Below are positions 7,430 through 16,259 of a stretch of DNA of 64,000 nt, piece after piece. The notes beneath the pieces are model-generated. The model ran no database searches, had not been told where the DNA came from, and saw only the letters and a list, made by a program, of their open reading frames with translations. Location of the stretch: the NCBI RefSeq assembly GCF_009756665.1, contig NZ_CP037953.1, forward strand, positions 1,798,001-1,862,000. Reading direction: 5' to 3'. Positions within the stretch are counted from its first letter, which is position 1; each line of letters begins with the position of its first letter. The DNA comes from Permianibacter aggregans. GTDB taxonomy: Bacteria; Pseudomonadota; Gammaproteobacteria; Enterobacterales; Permianibacteraceae. Both the position numbers and the translations under genes were made by a program.

Positions 7430-10066
7430 TCAGAAACGCTGGGTCCAGCGCACCGACCAATTGCGACCAAAGAAGTCGTGAATCGATGACGCGTAACCGC
7501 TGGTTGGCGAGGACGCGAATGGTGGTTCTTCGTCGAGCAGATTGCGTACCGAGAACACCACGCGCCCGCCTTCGCCATAGTCGTAACCAAGCGAGGCATT
7601 CCAGACCAACCACTCATCGACAGTCGGGTGATCATCAAACTGGAAATCACCGTCATCGACTTCGCTGGTGTAGTTACCGGATACGCTGGCAAACCAATTG
7701 ACGCCATCCCAATCGACACCGAAATCGGCGACGAAATCCGGACGACCAGTTTCATTGGCGCCACTCAAACGACCGAGCAGATCTTCAAACGGATCACTAG
7801 GTGTCAACTGGCGTTCAAACGACAAGGTTTGCACCGCGTTGATGTAGAGACGGAAATCCCCAGCATCTTCGGTGCGCAATTTGTAGCGCAACTGGTAATC
7901 GATACCATCGGTTTCCTGGGCGCCGACGTTGTAAAAGCCGGTACGCACGAAAATCAAATCACCGGCCGCATCGACTTCACAACCAAACTGGCCCGGTTGC
8001 AAACCACCTGCACCGGTAGTCGGTGCGTCACCGGCGATACACTGGGCCAGCGTCGTTGTGTAATCAACATCGACGATATCCTCATGCGTGTATTGCCAGT
8101 AATCTACGGTCATCTGCAAATCGGAAGTCAGATTCCAGGACAAACCGATGTTGGTGGCCTCCGAGGTTTCGGCATCGAGATCGCGGTTACCGAGGGTTTC
8201 CTGATCAAATTCCAGTTCGCCATTGGCCGCACCAAAAGTGCCGCACAAGGCATCAAATGGACGATTCGGTCCGCAGTCGATGAAGTTGGTGCCGAGCGTC
8301 GTGCCGGAACCAAGTTGCGACAGACTTGGCGCCCGGAAACCGGTGCTCCAGGAAGCACGGAAGATCAAATCATCAGTGGCGCGCCAGCGCACCGAAGCTT
8401 TCGGATTTACATCGGAACCGAAATCACTGTAGTCGTCATAACGCACAGCGCCGATGAAGTCGAACGACTCGGCCAGCGGCAGAATGAATTCAGCGTAAAC
8501 CGCGTACTGGGTGCGATCGGCTTCGGCAAACGTTGAACCCAAACCGTAAATGTCGGAGTCGTCTTGCGGCGTTGACGGATCATCGACAGTCAAAGGATCT
8601 GGACGATCAAACATGTCTTCGGCGCGCCATTCGGCACCGATTACCGCTTGCACGGCACCGGCCGGCATGCTGAACAAATCGCCGTTCACGCGAAAATCAA
8701 CACTGTCAACGGTGGACTCACCATTGCGCGGTGCCAATGGCTGTAATGCCGCCAGATCGTCGGCGCTGTTGTCACGACCGAGATTGAACGGGTTGAACGA
8801 GCCATCGAATACGGCGTCGTCGACCGCAGAAATTTGATAAAAACCGTTGTGGGTGATGGTGCTCTCGGTCGTACCGTGCATGACCGCGCCTTCCCAATCC
8901 CAGTCGCCGAAGCTGCCACGCAAACCGGCCAGCAAACGCAAACTGGTGTCTTCAAATTCCTGCACCCGGCGATTGGCAAAACGTGAGCGCACCCGGATGT
9001 CATCGGCAAAACCGTCCTGCAAGTCGATATCGACGGCCCACTGCGGCACGTTAGCACGGCCAGGCGAGTTGGCATCGACCCAAACATCGAAGCTAACCGG
9101 TGCTTCGTAGGCATGCCCTTCGTTGCGCTGGTACATGAATTCGGCAAAGAATTCCGTGTCCGCAGAAACTTCGTAGTTGTGCGTCAACGTTACCCCGACG
9201 TTTTCGGTATCGGGTTTGATCGCACGCTGAATAACGTAATCGTATTCACAGCGCGTGCCGCCGTTGGTGGTGTTGCTACCGCACCATGGCTCAGCATACG
9301 TGCCGCCATCGATATTGACGCGAGTGCTGGAGAAAAACGTCACTTCCACCGGCCGGTCGCTATTCATCAAGGCGTTGCGAGTGTAGTAATCGACAATTAC
9401 TGTGGTGTTGGACTTGTCGGTATTGAAGCCGCCAACGTAAGTGAAATTGCCTTTGCCGTAATCGCCTTCCTCGGTGTCATCGCCGTACATCAGCGACACT
9501 TCATGACCGTCAAAATCTTTGCGCAGAATGAAGTTGATGACGCCAGCGATGGCATCAGAACCGTAGATGCTGGAGGCACCATCGGTCAGGATTTCGACCT
9601 TATCGACGGCCGACATCGGAATGCTGTTGATATCGACAAAGGTATCGAAACCATTGGTGAAACTGTCGACGGCAACCCGACGGCCGTTGATCAAGACTAG
9701 CGTTGCTGAACTGCCAAGACCGCGCAGCGAAACACCGGCTGAGCCGGCCGGCTGACCGCGGGTACCGGACGCCAAACCACCGGCTTCGCTGAAGGTACCG
9801 GCGCTGGAAGTTTGCGGCAAATCTTTCAGGAATTCGGCGATCGAATCGTAACCTTTGGTGGTCAGCTCCTCACTGGTGACGGTGATCACCGGGTTGGCAC
9901 CTTCGAGATCGACGCCCTTCAAACGCGAACCGGTGACTTCCACCCGTTCGGCTTTATCGGCTTCGTTGGCGTCAGTCGCCGGTTCGGCAGCCTGAACGCT
10001 GCTGGCGCCGAGCATGGCCAGCAAAACAGCTTGTGTGACACGCGATTTTCTTGTGTAGGGCCACAT
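7430..10066 (-). CDS. TonB-dependent receptor of the isopeptide locus
   Basis: An 878-residue precursor. Start at ATG 10066 with AAGGAG 7 nt upstream. The signal peptide is at ~1-26 (…LLAMLGASSVQA). A TonB-box-like strand (AERVEVTGSRLKG) is followed by the plug domain (LVLINGRRVAVDS; VEILTDGASSIYGSDAIAGVINFI) and a ~700-residue beta-barrel ending VRWTQRF with terminal Phe. It resembles receptors of Xanthomonas- and Alteromonas-like bacteria that import peptides or oligosaccharides. The leader transcript carries the 24-codon micro-ORF and two hairpins. A divergent S51 peptidase gene and the downstream YfcC and IadA genes suggest uptake of an aspartyl-isopeptide ligand. That ligand is an inference. 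Confidence 0.93.
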   Translation of the reverse strand: MWPYTRKSRVTQAVLLAMLGASSVQAAEPATDANEADKAERVEVTGSRLKGVDLEGANPVITVTSEELTTKGYDSIAEFLKDLPQTSSAGTFSEAGGLASGTRGQPAGSAGVSLRGLGSSATLVLINGRRVAVDSFTNGFDTFVDINSIPMSAVDKVEILTDGASSIYGSDAIAGVINFILRKDFDGHEVSLMYGDDTEEGDYGKGNFTYVGGFNTDKSNTTVIVDYYTRNALMNSDRPVEVTFFSSTRVNIDGGTYAEPWCGSNTTNGGTRCEYDYVIQRAIKPDTENVGVTLTHNYEVSADTEFFAEFMYQRNEGHAYEAPVSFDVWVDANSPGRANVPQWAVDIDLQDGFADDIRVRSRFANRRVQEFEDTSLRLLAGLRGSFGDWDWEGAVMHGTTESTITHNGFYQISAVDDAVFDGSFNPFNLGRDNSADDLAALQPLAPRNGESTVDSVDFRVNGDLFSMPAGAVQAVIGAEWRAEDMFDRPDPLTVDDPSTPQDDSDIYGLGSTFAEADRTQYAVYAEFILPLAESFDFIGAVRYDDYSDFGSDVNPKASVRWRATDDLIFRASWSTGFRAPSLSQLGSGTTLGTNFIDCGPNRPFDALCGTFGAANGELEFDQETLGNRDLDAETSEATNIGLSWNLTSDLQMTVDYWQYTHEDIVDVDYTTTLAQCIAGDAPTTGAGGLQPGQFGCEVDAAGDLIFVRTGFYNVGAQETDGIDYQLRYKLRTEDAGDFRLYINAVQTLSFERQLTPSDPFEDLLGRLSGANETGRPDFVADFGVDWDGVNWFASVSGNYTSEVDDGDFQFDDHPTVDEWLVWNASLGYDYGEGGRVVFSVRNLLDEEPPFASSPTSGYASSIHDFFGRNWSVRWTQRF

Positions 10067-10160
10067 GGTATTGCTCCTTAGTGTTGGTTCCCGGTGTTAC
10101 CGGTTGTGCTTGTTTGAACAACAAAAACGACGTTGAGGAGCGCACGCGGATATGGCGGTC

Positions 10161-10179
10161 ACGAACGGTATACGTTCGT
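10161..10179. promoter_or_regulatory. Palindrome in the TonB-receptor leader
   Basis: ACGAACG-gtata-CGTTCGT, a 7-5-7 inverted repeat 95 bp upstream of the receptor start. It may be an RNA hairpin in the leader or an operator. Confidence 0.4.
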
Positions 10180-10214
10180 CACACAAGAATCTGGATGGGG
10201 GAAGAAAACCGGGC

Positions 10215-10232
10215 GTGAATGCAAGCATTCAC
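10215..10232. promoter_or_regulatory. Second leader palindrome, receptor copy
   Basis: GTGAATGC-aa-GCATTCAC, an 8-bp perfect inverted repeat, lies ~50 nt beyond the GC-rich hairpin that follows the micro-ORF. A related palindrome stands at the same relative place in the second copy (24509-24528), so it is probably a conserved part of the leader. Confidence 0.5.
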
Positions 10233-10281
10233 TGGAGAAAAGCAGCGAAAATGCTCGCTGTATTTCAGGGCTTTACCGATC

Positions 10282-10302
10282 CCCTCCGCGTCGCGCGGAG
10301 GG
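10282..10302 (-). other. GC-rich hairpin just after micro-ORF 1
   Basis: CCCTCCGCG-3 nt-CGCGGAGGG, a perfect 9-bp stem starting 4 nt after the micro-ORF stop codon on the minus strand. No T-run follows, so it is not a standard intrinsic terminator. A pause, attenuation, processing or stabilising stem fits better. The same arrangement occurs after micro-ORF 2. Confidence 0.7.
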
Positions 10303-10306
10303 CTGG

Positions 10307-10381
10307 CTAATTATCGAACCACTCGGAAAGGTAATAGGGCGTGTAGCGATAGCCGCCGAGATTAAATGCATTTTTCAGCAT
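10307..10381 (-). CDS. 24-residue micro-ORF, copy 1
   Basis: Twenty-four codons read on the minus strand from ATG 10381 to TAG 10307. An excellent ribosome site (GAGGAGG) lies ~6 nt before the start. The last 12 residues are YTPYYLSEWFDN, identical to those of the peptide at 24584-24658. The two peptides differ only at residue 4 (N here, K there), 6 (F/A), 10 (G/A) and 12 (R/H). Eight other codons differ synonymously, including Ser TCC versus AGT. That pattern shows selection on the amino acids. There is no signal peptide or membrane segment. It precedes the TonB receptor gene by 240 bp and is divergent from the S51 gene. It could be a nascent-chain leader peptide, a RiPP-like precursor or a signal peptide; I do not recognise the family. 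Confidence 0.72.
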   Translation of the reverse strand: MLKNAFNLGGYRYTPYYLSEWFDN

Positions 10382-10533
10382 CTCGCCCTCCTCTCTCGTT
10401 GCCGCCATGATGGCGTGGTTTGATGCGTGCTAAACAATTTGCCGAGGAGTTTTTTTGTTGTCAACGGGTAATTGATTTTTTTTTGCAAAACTCATTAGGC
10501 TGGAAAATAACGGGCGAAGGAATCTGCATAACT

Positions 10534-12186
10534 ATGCGTCATTTTTGTTTTTCACTGTTCATGTTGCTGGTGCTTCAGGCGCCAGCCGAAGCCGATAAAA
10601 AACGCATCATGTTGCTGGCCGGCGGCCATCTGCCGGTATGCAGCAGCGTGAATCTTGATGCCTGCGATACGGCGCAGCGCAGCAGGCTGGAACAAGAGTT
10701 CAAGCAAAATGAAGCGCGCTTATCACCGATTTTCATGCTCGATGAAACGCGGCTGAAATTGCTCTCCGATAGCCAATATTGGCCGCCGACTGATCGCGAA
10801 TCCTTGCCTTTGCTTGTCCAGACATTGCGCAGTCGCTTGCACCAAACACTGACTCGTGACGATCTGCGGGAATTGGGCAAGGAGCTGTCCGAAGAGGGTT
10901 ACAGCCTGTTGCTCGATGTCATCGAGGTACCGCAAATTCGTCGCGATGGCAGTGCCAAACGTGAGCAGGTAGTGCTCGAACACAGCGATCCGCATGTGCA
11001 GATTATCTGGCAGGCCGTGATTAAACTGGCGCGCAACCAGGACAGCAAAATACCGCGCATTGGCATTATCACCACTGCCAGTCACGACACGCTCGGCAGT
11101 GTGGATTACCTGGCGCAAACCATTATGCAGGCTGGCGGGGAACCGGTGTGGATGGCATTGGAACCGCGCTGGTATCTGCTTAATGAAAATGATCTCGATG
11201 AAAACACAATAGAGCAACACCGGCGTCTGCAAACGGGTGCATTTTTACGCGGCGCGCAGCAACCACATCGACAGCAGGAACAGTTGCAACAACTCGCGGA
11301 ACCCAAACAATGGCTCGAACAAATCGCGACGCTCGACGGTTTGTTTTTCGGTGGTGGCGATCAAAACCTGCTGCGCCGCAGTCTGTATTTTCCGGATGGC
11401 CGACCAACCGCTGTGCTGCAAAGCATTCAACAACGTTGGCGTTCTGGTGAACTGGTGATCGCAGGCACCAGCGCCGGCACTGCGGTGCAAAGCGGTGATC
11501 CGGAGAGTGGTGTGCCGATGATTGCCAATGGCGATTCGGAGCAGGCGTTCTCGATGATTGAACGAGCCGGCGAACCACAGTTGCCGTTTTGTTTTTTGCG
11601 CGCCGATTGCGTCAGCAACTGGCAACCGGAGCGCCTCAGCTATCAACCGGCCGGCGGTCTGAACCTGTTCAAACATGGTGTGCTTGACACCCATTTTTCC
11701 GAACGCGCGCGCCAGGCGCGACTGATGCGGGTGCTACAACTGACGGACAGCAAGCGCGGTTTTGGTGTCGATGAAACCACCGCGCTACTGATGTTCGAGG
11801 GCGACAAAGCAACCGAGTTCGCCGTGATCGGTAAACACGGCGTTTGGTTCGTCGAACAACTGGGGCCGCAGCGCTTTATCAGCCACTACCTGAACCGTCA
11901 TGATCGGGCGCGATTGACGAACAATGGCTTGATGCAGATTGAGCTTGGCGAATGCGCTGTGCCAGTAGCCGGTGGCCGGCAGCCCGTTGATGGTAAAACG
12001 ATACTAGGCGCCAACGGCGTACATAGCGCCGCTATACATGTGAACGACAAATCACCGCTGGATATCCGTGCTGGCGAGCAGACGTGGCGATTTGGCCAAG
12101 CGCCGGATTTTAAGGCCTGCAAGCGGCCTGATGCGCTGGTGTACCGGCAGTTACAAATCGACGTTCTGCCGGCCTCGCCCGAGTGA
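10534..12186 (+). CDS. Secreted S51 peptidase, cyanophycinase-like (long form)
   Basis: A 550-residue precursor from ATG 10534 (GAAGGA ~11 nt upstream), with signal peptide ~1-20 (FSLFMLLVLQAPAEA). Family marks are GIITTAS, LFFGGGDQNLLRRSL, the nucleophile elbow GTSAGTAVQSG (~311-321) and LDTHFSERARQARL (~385-398). S51 enzymes are Ser-dependent and cut after Asp or at beta-Asp-Arg bonds in cyanophycin. It is longer than usual (about 350-420 residues): an extra ~100 residues lie between the first strand (IMLLAGG) and GIITTAS, and a beta-rich tail follows the core. It is transcribed away from micro-ORF 1 and the TonB receptor. The substrate is inferred; a general aspartyl peptidase is possible. 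Confidence 0.85.
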   Translation: MRHFCFSLFMLLVLQAPAEADKKRIMLLAGGHLPVCSSVNLDACDTAQRSRLEQEFKQNEARLSPIFMLDETRLKLLSDSQYWPPTDRESLPLLVQTLRSRLHQTLTRDDLRELGKELSEEGYSLLLDVIEVPQIRRDGSAKREQVVLEHSDPHVQIIWQAVIKLARNQDSKIPRIGIITTASHDTLGSVDYLAQTIMQAGGEPVWMALEPRWYLLNENDLDENTIEQHRRLQTGAFLRGAQQPHRQQEQLQQLAEPKQWLEQIATLDGLFFGGGDQNLLRRSLYFPDGRPTAVLQSIQQRWRSGELVIAGTSAGTAVQSGDPESGVPMIANGDSEQAFSMIERAGEPQLPFCFLRADCVSNWQPERLSYQPAGGLNLFKHGVLDTHFSERARQARLMRVLQLTDSKRGFGVDETTALLMFEGDKATEFAVIGKHGVWFVEQLGPQRFISHYLNRHDRARLTNNGLMQIELGECAVPVAGGRQPVDGKTILGANGVHSAAIHVNDKSPLDIRAGEQTWRFGQAPDFKACKRPDALVYRQLQIDVLPASPE

Positions 12187-12202
12187 ATACGTGAACGGGT
12201 TC

Positions 12203-12410
12203 TGGAAGCCATCTCAAAAATAGTCTGGGCGATGGCGAGGTGCGTGAATAGGAGCGCAGGAACCGGAGTTTACAGGTAGTAAACGAGGATTGTTCACCAC
12301 ATCCATGTGGTTCACCCTCCGGGCTCCACGAAAATCCGCTCCCAGCAGATTTTTCCGAGCACCGCATTCGCGCAGATCGGCGAGCTCCAGGCATTTTTGA
12401 GATGGCATCT
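12203..12410. repeat. MITE-like element with terminal inverted repeats
   Basis: Near-perfect inverted ends flank a non-coding ~205-bp block. GCCATCTCAAAAAT at 12208-12221 is the exact reverse complement of 12393-12406, and similarity continues outward and inward through TGG/CCTGG. An internal palindrome CCACAT-cc-ATGTGG sits near 12298-12311. There is no ORF of its own. Such short elements usually occur in many copies and depend on a transposase elsewhere. It lies between the S51 gene and the sulfatase-like gene and ends 50 bp before the latter's ATG. Confidence 0.6.
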
Positions 12411-12459
12411 AGTAAAAAATGCCCTGGCTCGCCGTCATCTGCACTGTCATGCTACTGTA

Positions 12460-14151
12460 ATGAAATTCTGTCAGCGCCTGATTACGTCTATGTGGTGGTT
12501 ACTCGGCAAGGCTGTAGCCTTGCTGCTGTTTTTTATCCTGGCGCATCGCCAGGTTCCTTCGTTTATCGAAGCCAGCGGTTGGAATGGCGGTGTTGTTGGC
12601 TTTTTCCTGATCTGGTTAACGGCGGTGCTGTTCACCGTGCTGGCCGCTTTGCACCCGAAATGGGGCGTACGTTTGGCCGTTGCCGCCGTGCTCAGTTTGA
12701 GCGCCGGCAACGCGCTGTCGTATTTGTATATCACCGGCTTTCCACTGAACGCCATTGAAGTCGAGCGACTGTTTCAGGACATCGGCTTCCTCGATGAAAC
12801 GCTGGAGTTTTACGGCGGATTTATTCTGAAAGCGGTGTCTATCGTCGCCCTGTTGTTTATCGGCATTGTGCTGCCAGTGCCGACATCGTTCGGCCATTGG
12901 CCGCGCTGGCGCCATTGGTCGCCGCTACTGCTGTTACTGCCGGTGACTGGTGTTGGCGCCGTCGTCTATTTCGATGGTGGCGGTGACAGCGATGCGCTGC
13001 CAGTCAACGTCAGCCCACTCGGGTTCGTCGGCGTGCTGATAGCCGATGAAATCAGCCAGGCACGCATTCCTGAACGCCTCACGCCGCCACCTCCGGCGAC
13101 GCAAACGGCGTTGGAAAAAATTGTTGTAGTCATGGACGAAAGTGTTCGTGGCGACTGGCTCGATATCAATACAGCCGATGGTATTCCGACCGGCCTGATT
13201 CCCTATTTGCATACCGGCGTCAATTTTGGTCTTGGCGCGTCGTTTGCCAATTGCAGCGCCGCCAGCAATTTGAGTTTCCGTTACGCGGCGCGGCGGGACA
13301 GTTTTCTGCTCGATATCAAAACCCGGCCGTCGCTATGGGCGTTCGCCAAAAAGGCCGGCTACAAAACCGTTTACCTCGATGGCCAACGTACCAATCGCGA
13401 GTTGCAGAATTTCATGACCGCGCAGGAGCTGTCGGAAATTGATGAGCTGATCCAGCATGACGATGAAACCATCGCTCGCGACAAAGACATTGTGCTGGTG
13501 GAAAAGCTGCGCGCGTTGTTGCAGCGACCAGAGCGGTTATTTATCTACGTCAACAAGAACGGCGTGCATTTTCCCTACGAAGGCAAATACCCGCCGGAAG
13601 CGACCATTTTCACGCCGCATATGCAGGGCAAAGGCATCAACGTCAACGAAGGCAATCAGTACGGTGATGGCTTTGGCAATGAAGCGTTTCGCAATAGCTA
13701 CCGCAACGCCGTCGCCTGGAATACCGGCGAATTTTTCAAACGGCTGTTGCCGACTGTTAGCCTCGACAACACGCTGCTGCTGTTCACCTCCGATCACGGC
13801 CAGAATTTCACCAAAACCCAGGCAACCGGTTTTCTGACTCATTGCACGACCGGCCCAGCGCCAGCACCAGAAGGCACGGTGCCTATCGTTGCATTGACCG
13901 GTGATGCGGAATGGTTACAACGCTTGCGCACGGCGGCGGAGTATCAAAGCCCGGTCAGTCACTGGAATCTGCCACCGACGCTGCTGCTGGCCATGGGTTA
14001 TGCACCTGACTTTGTTGCCAGCGAATATGAGCCGAGCCTGCTTGAACGCGAGCGCGGCAAAGCCGAGTTTGTCTCCACGTTCTTTGTTCGCTTCGGCCTC
14101 GAGCCGGTCTGGAACCAGCCGGTGCAAAAGCCAGTTCCACTGGCCCCGTAG
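12460..14151 (+). CDS. Sulfatase-like / phosphoethanolamine-transferase-like membrane enzyme
   Basis: 563 residues from ATG 12460; the ORF extends further upstream only through the MITE-like repeat. Five membrane segments span roughly residues 8-200. A periplasmic alkaline-phosphatase-fold domain follows, with KIVVVMDESVRGDWLD (metal ligands), ANCSAASNLSFR (the nucleophile loop), FIYVNKNGVHFPYEGKYP and LFTSDHGQN (Asp-His metal ligands). The layout matches EptA/OpgE/CptA-type transferases that add phosphoethanolamine to lipid A or glycans. The acceptor cannot be told. It has no ribosome site as clear as its neighbours, perhaps because the upstream repeat replaced the native leader. Confidence 0.75.
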   Translation: MKFCQRLITSMWWLLGKAVALLLFFILAHRQVPSFIEASGWNGGVVGFFLIWLTAVLFTVLAALHPKWGVRLAVAAVLSLSAGNALSYLYITGFPLNAIEVERLFQDIGFLDETLEFYGGFILKAVSIVALLFIGIVLPVPTSFGHWPRWRHWSPLLLLLPVTGVGAVVYFDGGGDSDALPVNVSPLGFVGVLIADEISQARIPERLTPPPPATQTALEKIVVVMDESVRGDWLDINTADGIPTGLIPYLHTGVNFGLGASFANCSAASNLSFRYAARRDSFLLDIKTRPSLWAFAKKAGYKTVYLDGQRTNRELQNFMTAQELSEIDELIQHDDETIARDKDIVLVEKLRALLQRPERLFIYVNKNGVHFPYEGKYPPEATIFTPHMQGKGINVNEGNQYGDGFGNEAFRNSYRNAVAWNTGEFFKRLLPTVSLDNTLLLFTSDHGQNFTKTQATGFLTHCTTGPAPAPEGTVPIVALTGDAEWLQRLRTAAEYQSPVSHWNLPPTLLLAMGYAPDFVASEYEPSLLERERGKAEFVSTFFVRFGLEPVWNQPVQKPVPLAP

Positions 14152-14289
14152 CGGCATGACGCCATGCTGACGCCGTTCACCACGATATTTCCGCCGCTCG
14201 CACGATTTTGATCAGGTGCTGAGCGGCTGGGCGGCACACTTTCCTTCATCAAGGCGCAACGTCGCGCTGCCACTGAGAAGGAAATCTTT

Positions 14290-15198
14290 ATGAAACGCCA
14301 ACACTCCACCCGTTTATTTGCTGGCCTGCTGGCCGTAGCCCTGAGCATCGGTTCAGCGCTGGCGAAAACCCCGGTAACCAGCACCGAATTTGAAGGCATC
14401 AGCGTTCGCGTTGAAGGCCAGGGACCGGATCTGGTGTTCATTCCGGGCCTGAACAGTGGCGCCGGCACCTTCACCGAAACCTGCGCGGCATTCAAGGCCG
14501 AATACCGTTGCCATCTGCTGCACCTGCCGGGCTTTGCCGGCAATGCGCCTATCGCCGATGTGCAAAACGGCTTTCTTCCAGAAATGCGCGAGCGGGTCAG
14601 CCGCTATATCGAAAGCCAGAAATTGCACAAGCCGGTACTCGTTGGCCATAGTCTTGGCGGCGTACTGTCGATGATGATTGCGCTGGACAAACCGGAACTG
14701 GCGAAGGCGCTGGTCATTGTTGATTCGTTGCCGTTCTATGCCGCGATCCAGAATCCGGTGGCCACCGCGGAAAGCATGAAACCGGTCGCCGAACAAATGC
14801 GCGCCGGCATGATGCAGCAAAGCGAGGAAGATTACCGCAGCAACAGCAAACGCTTTCTGCAAGGCATGAGCAACCAGCCGGAACGGATGCAGACGCTGAT
14901 CGAATGGGGTAATGGCAGCGACCGCGCCACGACCACGCAAGCAATGATGGAATTGATGACGACCGATCTGCGTCTACCGATTGCGCAAATCAAAACGCCG
15001 ACGATGGTGCTCGGTGCCTGGGCCGCCTACAAGCCCTACGGCTCAACCAAAGAAAGCACCCGGGCCATTTATGCTGCACAATATCAACAACTGCCAAACG
15101 TTGATATCCGGATGTCCGACACCGCGTATCACTTCATCAGCTGGGATGATCCGCAATGGTTACAGACGCAAATCCGCGATTTCCTGAGCCAGCATTAA
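14290..15198 (+). CDS. Secreted alpha/beta hydrolase
   Basis: 302 residues. GAGAAGGA lies before ATG 14290, and the signal peptide is ~1-25 (…LLAVALSIGSALA). The fold marks are LVFIPGLNSGAGTF (oxyanion-hole region), the nucleophile elbow VGHSLGG (~116-122) and a C-terminal His in DTAYHFISWDDP. It probably acts on an ester or amide in the periplasm. The stop codon shares one base with the start of the sensor kinase, so the three genes 14290-16969 form one operon. The hydrolase may process or make the signal that the kinase senses, but this is inferred only from linkage. Confidence 0.85.
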   Translation: MKRQHSTRLFAGLLAVALSIGSALAKTPVTSTEFEGISVRVEGQGPDLVFIPGLNSGAGTFTETCAAFKAEYRCHLLHLPGFAGNAPIADVQNGFLPEMRERVSRYIESQKLHKPVLVGHSLGGVLSMMIALDKPELAKALVIVDSLPFYAAIQNPVATAESMKPVAEQMRAGMMQQSEEDYRSNSKRFLQGMSNQPERMQTLIEWGNGSDRATTTQAMMELMTTDLRLPIAQIKTPTMVLGAWAAYKPYGSTKESTRAIYAAQYQQLPNVDIRMSDTAYHFISWDDPQWLQTQIRDFLSQH

Positions 15199-16259
15199 TG
15201 ACACCAACGATGGAACAACAACGCATGCGCCAGTGGCCTTATTGGCTGGCGCAATGCGCTTTTTGGGGCGGCTATGCGGCACTGAACATGGTGTTCATCA
15301 CGCTGTATATGCCATTTCAGCCGATCTACTTGATCATCAACCTGATGTTGTCTGCGTTGCTGTTTGGCTCAACCCATGGTCTGCGCTTTCTGTATCGGCG
15401 TTACGGTCAACAATGGCCGATGCTCCGCACTGTGCTTCATTTGGTCTGGCTGTTGCCTGTTACCGCAATCAGCGTGCAACTCGGCCTGCGACTATTGATT
15501 GTCGCCGTACTGACCTTGATACCCAGTTGGCAGCAAGACTTGGCACCGCAGGTTTCTGGCGCGCTGATTGGTTATACGATCAACACTTTGATCATGCTGG
15601 TGCTGTGGACGGTGCTGTATTTGTTCATCAGTGAAAGTCGGCGCCGGCGTCATGCTGAGCTCGCATACTGGCAAAGCCAAACCGCATTACGGGAAACAGA
15701 ACTGCATTTTCTGCGCAGTCAAATCAACTCGCATTTTTTGTTCAATGCGCTGAACAATTTGCGCGCCCTGATCCGTGAAGATCCTGAACTTTCGAGACAA
15801 CGCCTGACTCAGCTTTCCTCGTTACTGCGCGCGATTCTGCAAGTCGATAACGCAAAACTGGTCAGCGTCGACGAAGAAGTCAGCATCGTTCGCGGCTATC
15901 TGGACTTGGAGCGCCTGCAGTTTGAACAGCGCCTGCAGGTACAATGGCATATCGACGATCAAGCGTTGAATGCGAAACTGCCACCACTGCTGCTGCAAAC
16001 GCTGGTCGAGAATGCCGTACGCCATGGCATCGCCCGCCGGGCCAATGGCGGCGCCATTGTCATTCATATCGATCGTAGACCTGAGCTATATGTCCGTATC
16101 GAGAATCCATTGCCGGAACATGAGGTCGCCAGTGATGGACAAGGCATCGGACTGAAAAATACCCGGCAGCGCTTGCAACATCTGTATGGTGAGCGGGCAA
16201 AACTGAACATGCACATTGAACAACAACAAATGCACACCGAGTTGGAGATCCCGCAGTGA
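15198..16259 (+). CDS. LytS/YehU-type sensor histidine kinase
   Basis: 353 residues. TAATG overlaps the preceding stop. The N-terminal half has four hydrophobic segments. Then RSQINSHFLFNALNNLRALI carries the phosphoacceptor His of the His_kinase (PF06580) family. The C-terminal ATPase part has LLQTLVENAVRHGI (N box) and GQGIGLKNTRQRLQHLYG (G box). It phosphorylates the LytTR regulator encoded next, with a 4-bp overlap. No large extracytoplasmic sensor domain is present, so the signal is probably membrane-borne. Confidence 0.92.
   Translation: MTPTMEQQRMRQWPYWLAQCAFWGGYAALNMVFITLYMPFQPIYLIINLMLSALLFGSTHGLRFLYRRYGQQWPMLRTVLHLVWLLPVTAISVQLGLRLLIVAVLTLIPSWQQDLAPQVSGALIGYTINTLIMLVLWTVLYLFISESRRRRHAELAYWQSQTALRETELHFLRSQINSHFLFNALNNLRALIREDPELSRQRLTQLSSLLRAILQVDNAKLVSVDEEVSIVRGYLDLERLQFEQRLQVQWHIDDQALNAKLPPLLLQTLVENAVRHGIARRANGGAIVIHIDRRPELYVRIENPLPEHEVASDGQGIGLKNTRQRLQHLYGERAKLNMHIEQQQMHTELEIPQ

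Noticed and set aside
7628-8536. Plus-strand ORF of 302 codons
   Set aside because: Antisense shadow of the TonB receptor barrel.
10282-10302. GC-rich stem after micro-ORF 1 considered as a terminator
   Set aside because: No T-run follows on the minus strand; the receptor terminator is at 7261-7294.
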